In this document: positions 48,803 through 59,100 of the stretch, one piece after another | How positions within the stretch are numbered: position 1 is the stretch's first letter | Layout of the letters: every line of letters starts with the position of its first letter | Origin: Rhodoferax bucti | GTDB lineage: Bacteria > Pseudomonadota > Gammaproteobacteria > Burkholderiales > Burkholderiaceae_C | DNA: 64,000 nucleotides | NCBI RefSeq assembly: GCF_005876985.1 | Contig: NZ_VAHD01000004.1 | Location: forward strand, 124,001-188,000 | Direction of reading: 5' to 3' | The notes under the pieces: generated by a model | What the model was told of the DNA's origin: nothing | What the model saw: only the letters and a program-made list of their open reading frames with translations | The model's database searches: none | Position numbers and translations under genes: made by a program

Positions 48803-49869
48803 ATGCTCCTAAAAAAGTAGCTGCTCGCGCAGGTTCCACGGGCGCTAAGGGGCAAAAAGACACTCAAGCAACGACACTAGTGGTGGAAGTGCAAGACAAC
48901 CTGGATGCCATGCTCGAAGGCCTGCTCAAGAGCACGCCCAAGCTCGCTACCCCCGGTACGGATGGCGAAGGCCAGCGCTGTGGTCTGGTGGCCATCGTGG
49001 GCAAGCCCAACGTGGGCAAGTCCACACTGCTGAACGCGCTGGTGGGCCAGAAGATCAGCATCACTTCGCGCAAGGCACAAACCACGCGCCACCGCATCAC
49101 AGGCATGCGCACCGAAGGGCAGACCCAGTTTGTGTTTGTGGATACCCCCGGCTTTCAGACGATTCACGGTAATGCGCTGAACAAGTCCCTGAACAAAGCG
49201 GTGCAGGGCGCGGTGTCCGATGTGGACTTGGTGTTGTTTGTGGTGGAGGCGGGCAGTTTTACGTCGGCGGACGAAAAGGTTTTGAAACTGCTGGGCGACG
49301 GGATTCCTGTGGTGCTGGTGGCGAACAAGCTGGACAACGTGAAAGAGCGTGCCGGCTTGGCACCGTGGTTGCAGGCCATGCAAGCGCGCGCCAAATTCAC
49401 CGAGATGATTCCTCTGTCCGCCAAGAACGCCAAGGACATTGAGCGCTTGCTGGGTATTTGCGAGAAATTCCTGCCCGAGCAAGCCTGGTGGTACTCGGAA
49501 GACGAGTTGACCGACCGCAGCGAGAAGTTTTTGGCCAGCGAGCTGGTGCGCGAAAAGCTGTTCCGCCTGACCGGTGACGAGCTGCCTTACACCTCCACGG
49601 TGGTGATCGACAAATTCGACGAAGAGCCGCCCCAGAAAAAGGGCCAAAAGCGCCTGTTGCGCATAGCTGCCACCATCGTGGTGGAGCGCGATGGCCACAA
49701 GGCCATGGTGATCGGCGACAAGGGCGAGCGCATCAAGCGCATCGGCATGGAAACCCGCGTGGAGCTGGAAAAGCTGGCCGATGCCAAGGTGTTTTTGGAG
49801 CTGTGGGTCAAGGTGCGCTCCGGCTGGGCGGATGACGAAGCCCGTGTGCGCTCCTTCGGGTATGAATGA
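48799..49869 (+). CDS. era: GTPase Era with repeat-derived N-terminal extension
   Basis: The 356-residue GTPase acts in 16S rRNA maturation. G motifs are [15 protein letters not shown] and NKLD. The KH domain lies at about 270-356, with [23 protein letters not shown]. About 55 residues precede the G1 region, far more than in E. coli Era. The first 20 of these ([19 protein letters not shown]) come from a repeat copy that begins 5 bases after the A of the start codon. The rest ([20 protein letters not shown]) may be a genuine beta-proteobacterial extension. Confidence 0.96.
   Translation: MNAPKKVAARAGSTGAKGQKDTQATTLVVEVQDNLDAMLEGLLKSTPKLATPGTDGEGQRCGLVAIVGKPNVGKSTLLNALVGQKISITSRKAQTTRHRITGMRTEGQTQFVFVDTPGFQTIHGNALNKSLNKAVQGAVSDVDLVLFVVEAGSFTSADEKVLKLLGDGIPVVLVANKLDNVKERAGLAPWLQAMQARAKFTEMIPLSAKNAKDIERLLGICEKFLPEQAWWYSEDELTDRSEKFLASELVREKLFRLTGDELPYTSTVVIDKFDEEPPQKKGQKRLLRIAATIVVERDGHKAMVIGDKGERIKRIGMETRVELEKLADAKVFLELWVKVRSGWADDEARVRSFGYE
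48804..48859 (+). repeat. dispersed repeat copy 11, forming the Era N-terminus
   Basis: TGCTCCTAAAAAAGTAGCTG then CTCGCGCAGGTTCCACGGGC and GCTAAGGGGCAAAAAGA is a near full-length copy in which the first palindrome and final TAG are altered so that the frame stays open. It encodes [19 protein letters not shown]. Confidence 0.85.
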
Positions 49870-49871
49870 GC

Positions 49872-49985
49872 ACACCCCCCGGCTTGCTCGCTTCGCGTAG
49901 CCGCTTTCCCCCTTGCAGGGGGCAACGCCTGCGGCCTGGCATAGCCAGTTCCACGGCGTTTGCTGGCAGCAAGGCACGCTGACGT
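49872..49985. repeat. second repeat type between era and recO
   Basis: The gap holds CACCCCCCGGCTTGCTCGCT, the hairpin CCCCCTTGCAGGGGG (49911-49922 region) and GCCTGCGGCCTGGCATAGCC. I recall similar stretches between genes in Comamonadaceae genomes. It is unrelated to the 64-bp family, and I saw only this one copy in the window. Confidence 0.6.
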
Positions 49986-50735
49986 ATGGCGACCAAACGG
50001 ATTGCCGACGAGCCGGCGTTTGTGCTGCATCGTTACGACTGGAGCGAGAGCAGCCTGATTCTGGAGGTGTTCACCCGCCATTACGGCCGGGTGGCGCTGG
50101 TGGCCAAGGGGGCGAAGAAGCCGACGTCCAGTTTCCGTCCCATTCTGTTGCCGCTGCAGCCTTTGCATGTGGCGTTCGGGGGCGATGCGGAGATCCGCAC
50201 CTTGCGCAGTGCGGAGTGGCAGGGCGGACATGTGATGCCCACGGGCGATGCACTTTTGTCCGGCTACTACCTCAATGAGTTGCTCATCACCTTGCTCGCG
50301 CGGGACGATCCGCATGCCGAGCTATTTGACATTTACGCCCAGATCGTGCGCGTGATTGCCAGCGAACACGGCGAGGTGTTGCAAGCGGCATTGCGCACCT
50401 TTGAGTTGCTGCTGCTGCGCGAAACCGGTTTTTTGCCTCAGCTGGATGTGCAAACCATGACGCTGGCACCGCTGGATGTCCAGGCTCGCTACGTGCTGGT
50501 GCCCGAGGGTGGCTTGCGCCTGGCCGGGCCGGAAGACCGCGCGGGCTTACGCGGGGCACAGTGGGTGGCGCTGCAAGACGCGATTGCCGACCACGCACCC
50601 TTCACCACCACGCTGCGGGCGTGTGCGGAAGTGATGTCCGAACTCAAGCCCCAGTTGCGGGCACTGCTGCACTACCATTGCGGCGTCAAGACGCTGCGCA
50701 CGCGGCAGATGATGATTGATATTCAAAACCTATGA
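49986..50735 (+). CDS. recO: DNA repair protein RecO
   Basis: The 249-residue protein loads RecA at gaps together with RecR. The N-terminal OB fold is seen as [38 protein letters not shown]. The helical part has [27 protein letters not shown] and [16 protein letters not shown]. The zinc cysteines of some RecO proteins are absent. Overlaps pdxJ by ATGA. Confidence 0.94.
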   Translation: MATKRIADEPAFVLHRYDWSESSLILEVFTRHYGRVALVAKGAKKPTSSFRPILLPLQPLHVAFGGDAEIRTLRSAEWQGGHVMPTGDALLSGYYLNELLITLLARDDPHAELFDIYAQIVRVIASEHGEVLQAALRTFELLLLRETGFLPQLDVQTMTLAPLDVQARYVLVPEGGLRLAGPEDRAGLRGAQWVALQDAIADHAPFTTTLRACAEVMSELKPQLRALLHYHCGVKTLRTRQMMIDIQNL

Positions 50736-51481
50736 AAACCCATCTCTCCGTCAACCTGAACAAAGTGGCGCTGGTGCGCAACACCCGCCACCTCGGCATT
50801 CCCAGCGTCACCCGCGCAGCGACTTTGTGCCTGGAGGCGGGCGCCGCGGGTATCACGGTACACCCGCGCCCTGATGCACGCCACATCCGCGCGCAGGATG
50901 TGCTGGACTTGGCGGAGCTGCTCAAAGCCTGGCCGGACCGCGAATTCAATGTGGAAGGCAACCCGTTTCACAACCTGATGGACTGTGTTCGCGACCTGCG
51001 TGAGCGCGGTCTGCCGGTGCACCAGGTAACTTTTGTGCCCGACTCGGAAGGCCAGTTCACCAGTGACCACGGCTGGAGCTTCCCCGCGGATGCCGCCCGC
51101 TTGCAACCCTTGATTGACGAGGCCCATGCCCTGAACCTGCGCGTTAGTTTGTTCATGGACGCAGACCCTGCCGCCATGGCGGCAGCGAAGGCGGTGGGCG
51201 CCGACCGCATTGAGCTCTACACCGAGCCGTTTGCCGCCGCGTGGGGCACCGCGGATCAGCAAGCGCAATTGGATCGCTTTGCTGCTGCTGCCCAAGCTGC
51301 ACTGGACGCAGGCCTTGGCGTGAATGCCGGCCATGATTTGAACCGTGACAACCTTACCGCCTTTGCGCAGCAAGTGCCTGGTTTGCAAGAGGTGTCCATT
51401 GGCCATGCCCTGATTGCCGACGCGCTGGAGCTGGGTTACACCGCCACCATCAAGGCCTATCTGGCCTGCCTCGGTCAATAA
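50732..51481 (+). CDS. pdxJ: pyridoxine 5'-phosphate synthase
   Basis: The 249-residue TIM-barrel enzyme makes pyridoxine phosphate from 1-deoxyxylulose 5-phosphate and aminoacetone phosphate. [79 protein letters not shown] and [16 protein letters not shown] mark the active site in the usual order. In the recO-pdxJ-acpS arrangement typical of proteobacteria. Confidence 0.97.
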   Translation: MKTHLSVNLNKVALVRNTRHLGIPSVTRAATLCLEAGAAGITVHPRPDARHIRAQDVLDLAELLKAWPDREFNVEGNPFHNLMDCVRDLRERGLPVHQVTFVPDSEGQFTSDHGWSFPADAARLQPLIDEAHALNLRVSLFMDADPAAMAAAKAVGADRIELYTEPFAAAWGTADQQAQLDRFAAAAQAALDAGLGVNAGHDLNRDNLTAFAQQVPGLQEVSIGHALIADALELGYTATIKAYLACLGQ

Positions 51482-51489
51482 GGACGGCT

Positions 51490-51882
51490 TTGATCTACGG
51501 CATTGGCACCGACATTTGCGATGTGCGCCGCATACGCGCCAGCGTGGAGCGCCACGGCGAGCGCTTTGCAGCCAAGGTGCTGTCCGATTCAGAGATGAAG
51601 ACCTGGAAGGCACGCAGCGCGCGCTGGCCTGAACGCGGTTTGCGCTATCTGGCCACCCGTTTCAGTGCCAAGGAGTCGTTCAGCAAGGCGATTGGCTTGG
51701 GTATGCGTATGCCCATGAGCTGGAAGCTGTGCGAAATTGCGAATGAGCGCAGCGGCAAGCCTGTCATCGTGCTGCATGGCGAGCTGAAGGCCTGGTTTGA
51801 CGCCCAAGGCCTGCAGGCTCACATCACCGTGACAGACGAAACCGACTACGCCGCGAGCTTCTGTGTGGTGGAAACCTGCTGA
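51490..51882 (+). CDS. acpS: holo-ACP synthase
   Basis: The 130-residue enzyme transfers phosphopantetheine from CoA to AcpP. It starts with TTG at 51490 after an AGGA at 51481-51484. [15 protein letters not shown] carries the metal-binding Asp, and [20 protein letters not shown] the Glu/Lys motif. [18 protein letters not shown] closes the domain. It is the fatty-acid enzyme; a second, Sfp-type transferase is encoded at 55535-56161 for the NRPS-like protein. Confidence 0.95.
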   Translation: MIYGIGTDICDVRRIRASVERHGERFAAKVLSDSEMKTWKARSARWPERGLRYLATRFSAKESFSKAIGLGMRMPMSWKLCEIANERSGKPVIVLHGELKAWFDAQGLQAHITVTDETDYAASFCVVETC

Positions 51883-51918
51883 AATTTGAGCCAAATTGGC
51901 ATCCAGCCCTCGTAGAAT

Positions 51919-51947
51919 ATGCGCAAGTAGCTCCTTAATTGATAGCA
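51919..51947 (-). repeat. dispersed repeat copy 12 (half), just before nagZ
   Basis: ATGCGCAAGTAGCTCCTTAA then TTGATAGCA is the reversed GCGCA core plus first palindrome. It ends 8 bases before the nagZ ATG and so makes up its leader; no ribosome site is visible there. Confidence 0.65.
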
Positions 51948-51955
51948 AAAAAACC

Positions 51956-53059
51956 ATGACATTCCACGCCCCTTTGATCATCGATATCGCCGGTACCAGC
52001 CTCACCGCCGTGGACCGCAAGCGCTTGAAACACCCGCTGGTGGGGGGCATGATTCTGTTTGCCCGCAACTGGCAAAACCGCGAGCAGCTCACGGCCCTGT
52101 GCCGCGACATCAAAAAAGTACGCTCCGATTTGCTGATCTGCGTAGACCATGAAGGCGGGCGTGTGCAACGCTTCAAGACCGACGGCTTCACCCACCTGCC
52201 GCCCATGCGCGCCTTGGGTGAAATGTGGATGCGTGACATCGTGCCCACCACCTCCACCAAGAAGGCAGGCGCTCTGGATGCCACCAACGCGGCCACCGCC
52301 ACCGGCTATGTGCTGGGTGCCGAGTTGCGCGCCTGTGGTGTGGACATGAGCTTTACGCCGGTGCTGGACCTGGACTACGGCGAGAGCAGTGTCATCGGCG
52401 ACCGCGCCTTTGCGCGCGACCCGCGCGTGGTGAGCATGCTGGCCAAGAGCCTGATGCACGGCCTGCAAAAAAGCGGCATGGCCAACTGCGGCAAGCACTT
52501 CCCCGGCCATGGCTTTGTGAAGGCTGACTCGCACATTGACATTCCGGTGGACAAGCGCAGTCTCAAGGCCATCCTGGCGGATGACGCCGCACCGTACCGC
52601 TGGCTCAACACCGTGACCAGCAGTGTCATGCCCGCTCACGTGATTTACCCCAAGGTGGACAGCCGCCCCGCAGGCTTCTCTAGCGTGTGGCTGAACGACA
52701 TTTTGCGCGGCCAATTGGGCTTTACCGGTGCCATCTTCAGTGACGACCTGTCCATGGCCGGTGCTCGCTTGATCGACGGCAAAACCGTGAGCTACACCGA
52801 AGCGGCTGTGGTGGCGTTGAATGCAGGCTGTGATCTCGTGCTCCTGTGCAACCAGTCCATGGCCAATGCCGAGGGCGGCGGCAAGGCGGTGGACGAGCTG
52901 ATTGACGGCCTGACCGAAGCCCAGCTCAAGGGCCAGTGGCAGGCGCTGGAGGCCAGTGAAGCCCGCCGCCGTGCGCTGCTGCCTGCGAGCACCGCTCTGG
53001 CGTGGGACGACCTCATGGTGCACCCCGATTACATGCAGGCACTGGACTGGATCGCCTGA
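51956..53059 (+). CDS. nagZ: beta-N-acetylhexosaminidase
   Basis: The 367-residue cytoplasmic family-3 glycosidase removes GlcNAc from anhydro-muropeptides during peptidoglycan recycling. I start at the ATG at 51956 (MTFHAPLIIDIAGTSLTAVD); the frame is open 20 codons earlier through a repeat copy. GGMILFARNW, the CVDHEGGRVQRF motif, NCGKHFPGHGFVKADSHID with the Asp-His dyad, and the nucleophile Asp in AIFSDDLSMAGA are present. Confidence 0.96.
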   Translation: MTFHAPLIIDIAGTSLTAVDRKRLKHPLVGGMILFARNWQNREQLTALCRDIKKVRSDLLICVDHEGGRVQRFKTDGFTHLPPMRALGEMWMRDIVPTTSTKKAGALDATNAATATGYVLGAELRACGVDMSFTPVLDLDYGESSVIGDRAFARDPRVVSMLAKSLMHGLQKSGMANCGKHFPGHGFVKADSHIDIPVDKRSLKAILADDAAPYRWLNTVTSSVMPAHVIYPKVDSRPAGFSSVWLNDILRGQLGFTGAIFSDDLSMAGARLIDGKTVSYTEAAVVALNAGCDLVLLCNQSMANAEGGGKAVDELIDGLTEAQLKGQWQALEASEARRRALLPASTALAWDDLMVHPDYMQALDWIA

Positions 53060-53079
53060 AACCCTGAGCAGCGCCAGCC

Positions 53080-53586
53080 ATGGACTTTGCCGCGCTGATT
53101 TACCACCGGCAAGCCTTTCTGGACGGACAATGGTGGTTGCCGCTGACGGCGCAGTGGGCGCATTTCAGTGCCACCCATGCCCTGGCGAACGCCGCCGGGG
53201 CTGTGCTCTTGGGGGTGTTGTTCCGGTCGTGGCTGCGTCCCCCACAACAGGCGCTGGCATGGGGCGGAGGTGTCCTTGGCGTCGCGGTGGTGCTTATTCT
53301 CGACACCCAGTGCAGCTACTATGCCGGCGCATCAGGCGCCCTGCATGGCTGGGCAGCGGGCGGCGCGCTATGGGCCGCGCTGGACGTGCCCAAGAAGCAA
53401 GGACATCAAGCGCGCTGGGCGTGGGCCTTGCTCTTGGGTATCGCGGTCAAATTGGTTTGGCAGCTCATTTATCCGCCGCAGACGCAGGATTGGGGCTTTC
53501 CGGTATACCAGCCCGCGCACTGGGCCGGGGCGGCAGGTGGTATTGCAGGCGTGTTGTTATGGCGTAGTGCGCGGGCGCTGCGCTAG
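53080..53586 (+). CDS. rrtA: rhombosortase-like rhomboid protease
   Basis: The 168-residue membrane protein has about six helices. It carries HALANAAGA (His33, Asn37) as the rhomboid H-x3-N motif, the catalytic Ser85 in YYAGASGALHGW, and the partner His147 in YQPAHWAGAAGG. Small size, GASGALHG and the terminal AHWAGA are the hallmarks of rhombosortase, which recognises and cleaves GlyGly-CTERM tails of exported proteins. Its stop overlaps the end of a convergent subtilase gene by 30 bases, and that subtilase has a fitting Gly-rich tail. It may be in one transcript with nagZ, 20 bases upstream. The family call rests on motifs and context. Confidence 0.86.
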   Translation: MDFAALIYHRQAFLDGQWWLPLTAQWAHFSATHALANAAGAVLLGVLFRSWLRPPQQALAWGGGVLGVAVVLILDTQCSYYAGASGALHGWAAGGALWAALDVPKKQGHQARWAWALLLGIAVKLVWQLIYPPQTQDWGFPVYQPAHWAGAAGGIAGVLLWRSARALR

Positions 53587-55515
53587 CCGGTGCACCACCA
53601 GCGCCAGCATCGCCAAGGCGATCAGCGCGACATGGTCCAGCGCACCGCCGCCCCCGCCTCCGCTGGCGGTAACCCCCGTTGATGCGCTAGCGGTAGACAC
53701 CATGCTGACGCCTACGTAGCTGTCTGCGGTTTTGATGTTTGGGGACGCGGTGGTGGCCCGAAAGCGAAATACCAGAAGAGTTTCGGTGGAGCTGGCGGGT
53801 GTCACGATGCTGGCGCTGTTGCTGCTGGCATTGGCAATGCTGACAGCCGGCCCGGCAACCTGTGTCCACTGCATGGTCGCCACGGCGGTGCCGCTGGCAC
53901 CCGGGGTCGCGGTGCCTGTCAATGTTACGGAGGTGTTGCGTGACACTCCTTGGGTTGCGCTGGCGGTGGCCGTTGCCACTGGTGTGTCATCGTTTTGCAC
54001 CAGCACGACGGCGGCATCCGCATCCAGCATGCCCGCCCCACACGCATAGTTGCCATTGCAGTAGGTGCCCACGGGAAAGCTGCGTGCTGAATTCACCAAA
54101 CGGGAGGCAACCTCATCCGGGGTGATGCCGGGCTTGACCTGGTACATCAGCGCCGCTGCTGCGGCAACCAAGGGAGCCGAAAAACTGGTGCCGTTGGCGC
54201 TGGCATAGGTATCTGCCGACGGAGTTTGCGTGCCTGTGTTGCTGGTGCTGTAGATGCTGACGCCGGGCGCACTCAATGTGGTTCCCGCTCCCAAATTGGA
54301 AAATGAGGGGCTGCTGCCATCGGTCCGATGGCCGGTGACCGCAATAACGCCCTGACAATTCGCGGGTGCAGTGATCGTGGTGTTGCTGCCGTCGTTACCG
54401 GTGGAGACTACGACGGTCGCTTTTTTGAGGGTGCGCACGTCATTGATTGCCGCCTGGTAGGCGACGTTGCAGTTGCTAATGCTCCCCAAGCTGAGATTGA
54501 TCACTTTGGCGGGATTCGGGTTGGTCAATAGCCCCACGGTGATGCCCGCCGACCAGCGGATGGCGTCTACCACGTCCGATAAATAGCCGCCGCACACGCC
54601 CAGAACCCGTGCTGGGATAACCTTGGCGCGGTAAGCCGCACCGGCCATGCCGGCACCGTTGTTGGTCGCTGTCGCGATCAGTCCGGCAACCCGCGTGCCG
54701 TGCCAACTGGAGGCGCTTGTCGTGCAGTAGGAGGGGTTGGTGTTGCCATCGCCGGGGTCCAGGGCGCTGGCATCACGGCTATCACCATCGTTGGCGGTCA
54801 CGTAGACGCCCGTGGCATCCGCAGAAATGAAGTCGTAGCCCCCGGCAATGTTGTTGGTTGTGTCGCTGTTCACAAAATCGGCATGCGGGCGGTAGCCCGT
54901 GTCCAGGGTGGCAACGTACACCCCTTGACCGCTGACGGGCGCTGCCGCGGACGTGCTCCTGTTCCAGGCACTGGCGAAGTTGGCGGCGCCCAGATCGGTG
55001 CCGGGTGCCTTGAGGTACCACTGAGGGTTGCTGCCACTCGTGTAGTCGGGGTCTGTGGCAGCAAAGGCATGCGGGTAGACCCGTTCATCCACGACCACGC
55101 TCTCCACGTCGGGGTCTTGGGCCAGTGCTTGGACCACGGCTTGCATCTGGAGGCGGGTCAGGGCCTGACCGGTCTGGTACACGTGGCTACCTCCAGAGGC
55201 CGCCCGCAGGTGAGACAAGGTGCCTGCACGTCCGGCCGAAGCCTCTTGCGCTGCTCTGGTGATGCGTTGGCTTGTACGGGTAGTGGCTCCACTGGGCTTG
55301 TCTGCAGTGCGGGCGAGGCTGTCGTCCTTGAACTTGACCAGAATCCGCTGTAACGCTTCCGGCGTGCGGGGCGCAGATGCGGCACCACTCTCTGTCATGG
55401 TGCGGGGGCGGGTCCGCAAATCCAAGTCACCGGCGGGTCCGGAATAGCCCCAGACCAACCAGCCCAGCAGCACCGGTGCCAGAAGTGTCTGCAAGAGGGG
55501 GCGGAGTCGCTTCAT
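53557..55515 (-). CDS. S8 subtilisin-family protease with GlyGly-CTERM-like tail
   Basis: Starting at the ATG at 55515 (MKRLRPLLQTLLAPVLLGWL) the protein has 652 residues. It has a signal peptide, then a propeptide with ILVKFKDDSLAR and LQMQAVVQALAQDPDVESVVVDERV. The catalytic domain follows (about 130-480), with Asp in VATLDTGYRPHADF, His in SWHGTRVAGLIA and Ser in NGTSFSAPLVAAAAALM. A beta-rich Thr/Ser/Ala domain (about 500-610) comes next. The last 35 residues are SGGGGGGALDHV, a hydrophobic helix (ALIALAMLALVV) and a basic end (HRLAQRPR), the tripartite GlyGly-CTERM layout. A rhombosortase encoded tail to tail is the likely processing enzyme, suggesting type II-like export and surface handling. 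Confidence 0.92.
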   Translation of the reverse strand: MKRLRPLLQTLLAPVLLGWLVWGYSGPAGDLDLRTRPRTMTESGAASAPRTPEALQRILVKFKDDSLARTADKPSGATTRTSQRITRAAQEASAGRAGTLSHLRAASGGSHVYQTGQALTRLQMQAVVQALAQDPDVESVVVDERVYPHAFAATDPDYTSGSNPQWYLKAPGTDLGAANFASAWNRSTSAAAPVSGQGVYVATLDTGYRPHADFVNSDTTNNIAGGYDFISADATGVYVTANDGDSRDASALDPGDGNTNPSYCTTSASSWHGTRVAGLIATATNNGAGMAGAAYRAKVIPARVLGVCGGYLSDVVDAIRWSAGITVGLLTNPNPAKVINLSLGSISNCNVAYQAAINDVRTLKKATVVVSTGNDGSNTTITAPANCQGVIAVTGHRTDGSSPSFSNLGAGTTLSAPGVSIYSTSNTGTQTPSADTYASANGTSFSAPLVAAAAALMYQVKPGITPDEVASRLVNSARSFPVGTYCNGNYACGAGMLDADAAVVLVQNDDTPVATATASATQGVSRNTSVTLTGTATPGASGTAVATMQWTQVAGPAVSIANASSNSASIVTPASSTETLLVFRFRATTASPNIKTADSYVGVSMVSTASASTGVTASGGGGGGALDHVALIALAMLALVVHRLAQRPRTTP

Positions 55516-55534
55516 GCGAAGGCAGTGTAGCGGC

Positions 55535-56161
55535 TCAAGGTAAAGACAAAGGCCTGTGTCGGGCACAGACGGCGGCGTAGGCGGTATCGGTCTCCACCTC
55601 TTGGCATAGCGTGGTGTGGTAGAGCGCCTGCGTCGATTCGTGCCACTCTTCCAGGCCTCTGCCGTGGCACTTCAGAATGGCCTCGTGCCGTGCCCATGCG
55701 CGCCCGAAGGCGGCGGGCCGGGCCTGCGCTGCCAAGGCCGCCATCTGTGAGGCGGTGTCTGGTGGTAGGTAGTCCTGCGCCAGCTGGAGGCATTCACCAG
55801 GCAGAAAATCCGGGTTTTCCAAATGCAGCACATCGATACCCACTGGGCCCTGCACATCCAAGGCGATGAGTGACAGGTGTGATTCGTGGCTGAATGACGC
55901 AAATACTTTCCGCCCGCGCACTGTCAGTACGGGGGCTTGGCCGGGGACGGTGTGGAGTGCGACGTCGGCAGCATCGCATTGAAAGAATGCCTGCGTGCCT
56001 TGTATCAACGCTTCGCGTGCCCGGCTGCGCGCCACTTCGCGTGAGGGCAGCGTGCGGTACGGGAGTGCCAGCACGGCGCATCCGGTGTGCTGCAAGTCTG
56101 CAATTGCCTGGTCTAAATCTGCAGGCCTTGACCGTGAGGCGAGGGCACGTTCTGCAGGCAT
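55535..56161 (-). CDS. Sfp-type 4'-phosphopantetheinyl transferase
   Basis: The 208-residue protein shows the transferase core: FASFSHESHLSLIALDVQGPVGIDVLHLE (metal Asp in GID), then FGRAWARHEAILKCHGRGLEEW, which is the WxxxEAxxKxxG motif. It begins 10 bases after the stop of the NRPS-like gene and is clearly in the same transcript, so its role is to attach the pantetheine arm to Ser570 of that protein's carrier domain. The N-terminal third is diverged. AcpS at 51490 serves fatty-acid ACP instead. Confidence 0.88.
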   Translation of the reverse strand: MPAERALASRSRPADLDQAIADLQHTGCAVLALPYRTLPSREVARSRAREALIQGTQAFFQCDAADVALHTVPGQAPVLTVRGRKVFASFSHESHLSLIALDVQGPVGIDVLHLENPDFLPGECLQLAQDYLPPDTASQMAALAAQARPAAFGRAWARHEAILKCHGRGLEEWHESTQALYHTTLCQEVETDTAYAAVCARHRPLSLP

Positions 56162-56171
56162 GTGCCGCTCC

Positions 56172-59100
56172 TCAGGCCTCTACCGGCGCCGCCGGGCAAC
56201 CCGCCCACTTGCTCGCCGGGGGAATGCTTTCGCCTTTCATCACCAGCGTCAGCGGGCCCAACCAGGCGTCGGCACCGACTTCGGCGCTGTACAGAACTGC
56301 GCTGCGGGGGGCCATGTACACCCGTGGCCCGATCTTGACGGTATCGATCTTCATGACACGGTCTTCAAACAGATGGGTTTGCGGGCAGGTGAGTGCGTTG
56401 AGTTCGCTGTAATCGCCAATGTGCACGCAGTCGAACTCCGTGATGTCGGTGGTGTCCATGTACACCCCTTTGCCGATGCGGCAGCCCAGTGCATTGAAAG
56501 CCAGCGGCAACCAGGGTGTGCCACGCAGGTAGCGCATGAAGTTGGGCACGGCTATGCCTTCAAACAGGTTGGTGACCCCTTCAGACAGCCACACAAACGA
56601 CGTCCACATGGGGGTGCTGCGTTGGCGGTAGCGGCCCATCAACAGCCACTTAAGTGCCACGACGAACAGGTAGGTGCCCAGCCCGTACAGCAGGCCCGAT
56701 GCCGTGAGGTAGCCGATTACCGACCACCACTGCCCCTCGCCGGCATATGGCATGACCTTGAGCACGATGGTGTAGCCCACCGAAATCACAATGGCGTGTG
56801 GCGCCACGATACGGAACGCTTCAATCAGGCCGCGCGCCAGGCGTCGTCCGGTGGAGGGTTTGAAGGTCAGGTACTCAGGGAAACCGGCGGCCTCTTCGCG
56901 TGCCGGCAAATGCAGGGGCGGGGAGCCCAACCAGGTGTCTCCATCGTGCATACGTGCGTTGGCGGGCGCGGTGGAGTGCACGCCGATCAGCACGTTCTCG
57001 GGCAGCACGGTGCCGTCGGGGATGTAAGCGCCATTGCCCACGAAGCTGCGTTTGGAGATGACGGTGGGGCGCATGGTCATCCAGCCGCCGTCGATGTGCT
57101 CGTCACCCAGCATCACCGCATCGGCGATGAAGGTTTCATCGCCCAAGGTCAACATGTCGGGCACCAGTCCGAGGGCGGATGAAATCTCTGCATCCCTACC
57201 CACTTTGGCACCCAGCAGGCGGTACCACCAGGGGGCGTACAGGGTGGCGTACACGCCGTGCACCACCTGCAGGCTGGATTCCTGTATCTGGTTGACCAAC
57301 CATTTGGCGCAGTACAGCGGGCTGTGTACTGGCCAACTGCCCGGGCGCAGGCGGGGTAGCACGGTCCAGCGGATGCCCGCAGACAACAGCGCTGTGCACA
57401 CCAGCAAGACCGCCGCCGCGGGAAAGGCCAGCAAAAAATACTTGAGCAATTGCCAGCCGGTGCCGCTCACGGCCAACGCCGGAAAGCGTTCCACGTCATC
57501 CACCCAGTCGATCAGCACGAAGCTCGGAAACACGGGCAAGAAAAACAGGGTGGCAATCCATAGCGCACCCAGCACAAAGTACACCCCTTCCGCCCACTGG
57601 TGCCATGCCCGGTAGGGGGGGCGGGGGGGCTGTGTCTGGGCGTCGAAGGGGCCACGGTCCCGGGCTGGAGAGCCTGTCCAGATGCGGGCCTGGGGCACGG
57701 TCTGACCATCCCGCAGTGCGGACTGCCCTTCCAAATGGGCCCACGCTTCGAGGCGGGTGTTGCCTTCGAGCACCGCATACGAGCCCACTGCGCTGTGCGC
57801 TTCCAGCGTGATCTGCCCCAGCAACAGCCGCCCATGCTCAACCCGGGCGTTTTCCAGGTTCACTGCGTTGCCGATGCTGCAGGCCTCGCCAATGTCCAGC
57901 AAATCGGGTGCACGCAAGGTGATGGAGCCGATGACCACGTCCCGCCCCACCTTGGCACCCAGGGCGCGCAACCACCAGCGGTACATGGAGGAGCCGCTGA
58001 GCAGGTACACCGGTGCAGCCTCCAGCAAGCGATCGGCCAGCCACCAGCGGTAATAGGTCCAGCCCCACAAGGGGTAGCTGCCGGCCCGTTGCCGCCCGAC
58101 GAGCAGCCATTTGCCTGCAATGGCTACTGCAAACTCCAGCACGGTGGCCAGCAGGTAGGCCAGCACCGAGGCCGCGATCGCGCGGGGGATGGAGTCGTCC
58201 GGTTCGCCGGTGTAGAAGTGGTAGGTGAAAAATGGTGCCAGCCATTGCCCCATGCGCATGGCGACCAGCCAGGGGACGGCCGCCGCCTGGGCCAGACCGC
58301 AGCGCCAACGAGGCCAGCTCCCCGGGGGAGTCCACTGGGTGTCGGCTTGCTCGGCCGTGGCACGGGGCGCATCCAGCGCGGCGGCAATCGCACCCACCGT
58401 GCGGTGTTGGTAGATGTCGCGCACCGTGACATGGTCGTAGCCGGGCTGTTGGCGCAGCCGGGAGGCCAGGCGTGCGGCAAACAGCGAGTGCCCACCCAGG
58501 TCGCGGAAGAAATCTGCGGCGCGGGTGAGCGTTTGCCCGGGAAACAGCTGCGCCAGTGCGGCAAACAGCACGGTTTCCCCTGGGGTCACCGGTGTGTCGC
58601 TGTCCCCGGCGATGGGGGCTGTCTGGCTCAGGGGCCGGGCCTTGAGTTGTTTGCGGTCTATCTTGCCGGAGGCGAGGCGCGGCATGGCTGGCAGCACCTC
58701 CATGTGGCCCGGCACCATATAGCTTGGCAAGCGCGCGGCGAGCGCCTGGCGCAGGGCCGCAGTGTTGATTTCACCGTGCGCATCGCCCACCAGAAAGGAA
58801 ATCAGTTGGTCCACCCCGTCTTCAGCCCGCAGCACCACGGCGGCGGCGGCTACGCCGGCTTGGTCGCACAGGGCGGATTCAATCTCGCCCAGCTCCACCC
58901 GGAAGCCGCGGATTTTCACCTGGTCATCGGTGCGGCCCAGACAGTTCACTTGCCCCTCGGGTGTGATGCTGGCCAGGTCGCCGGTGCGGTAGAGGCGCTG
59001 GTCGTGCGGGCCGGTAGCCCAAGGGTTGGGCAGGAATTTTTCAGCCGTCAGGTCCGGGCGGCCCAGGTAGCCGGCAGCGACGCCGGGTCCGGTGATGCAC

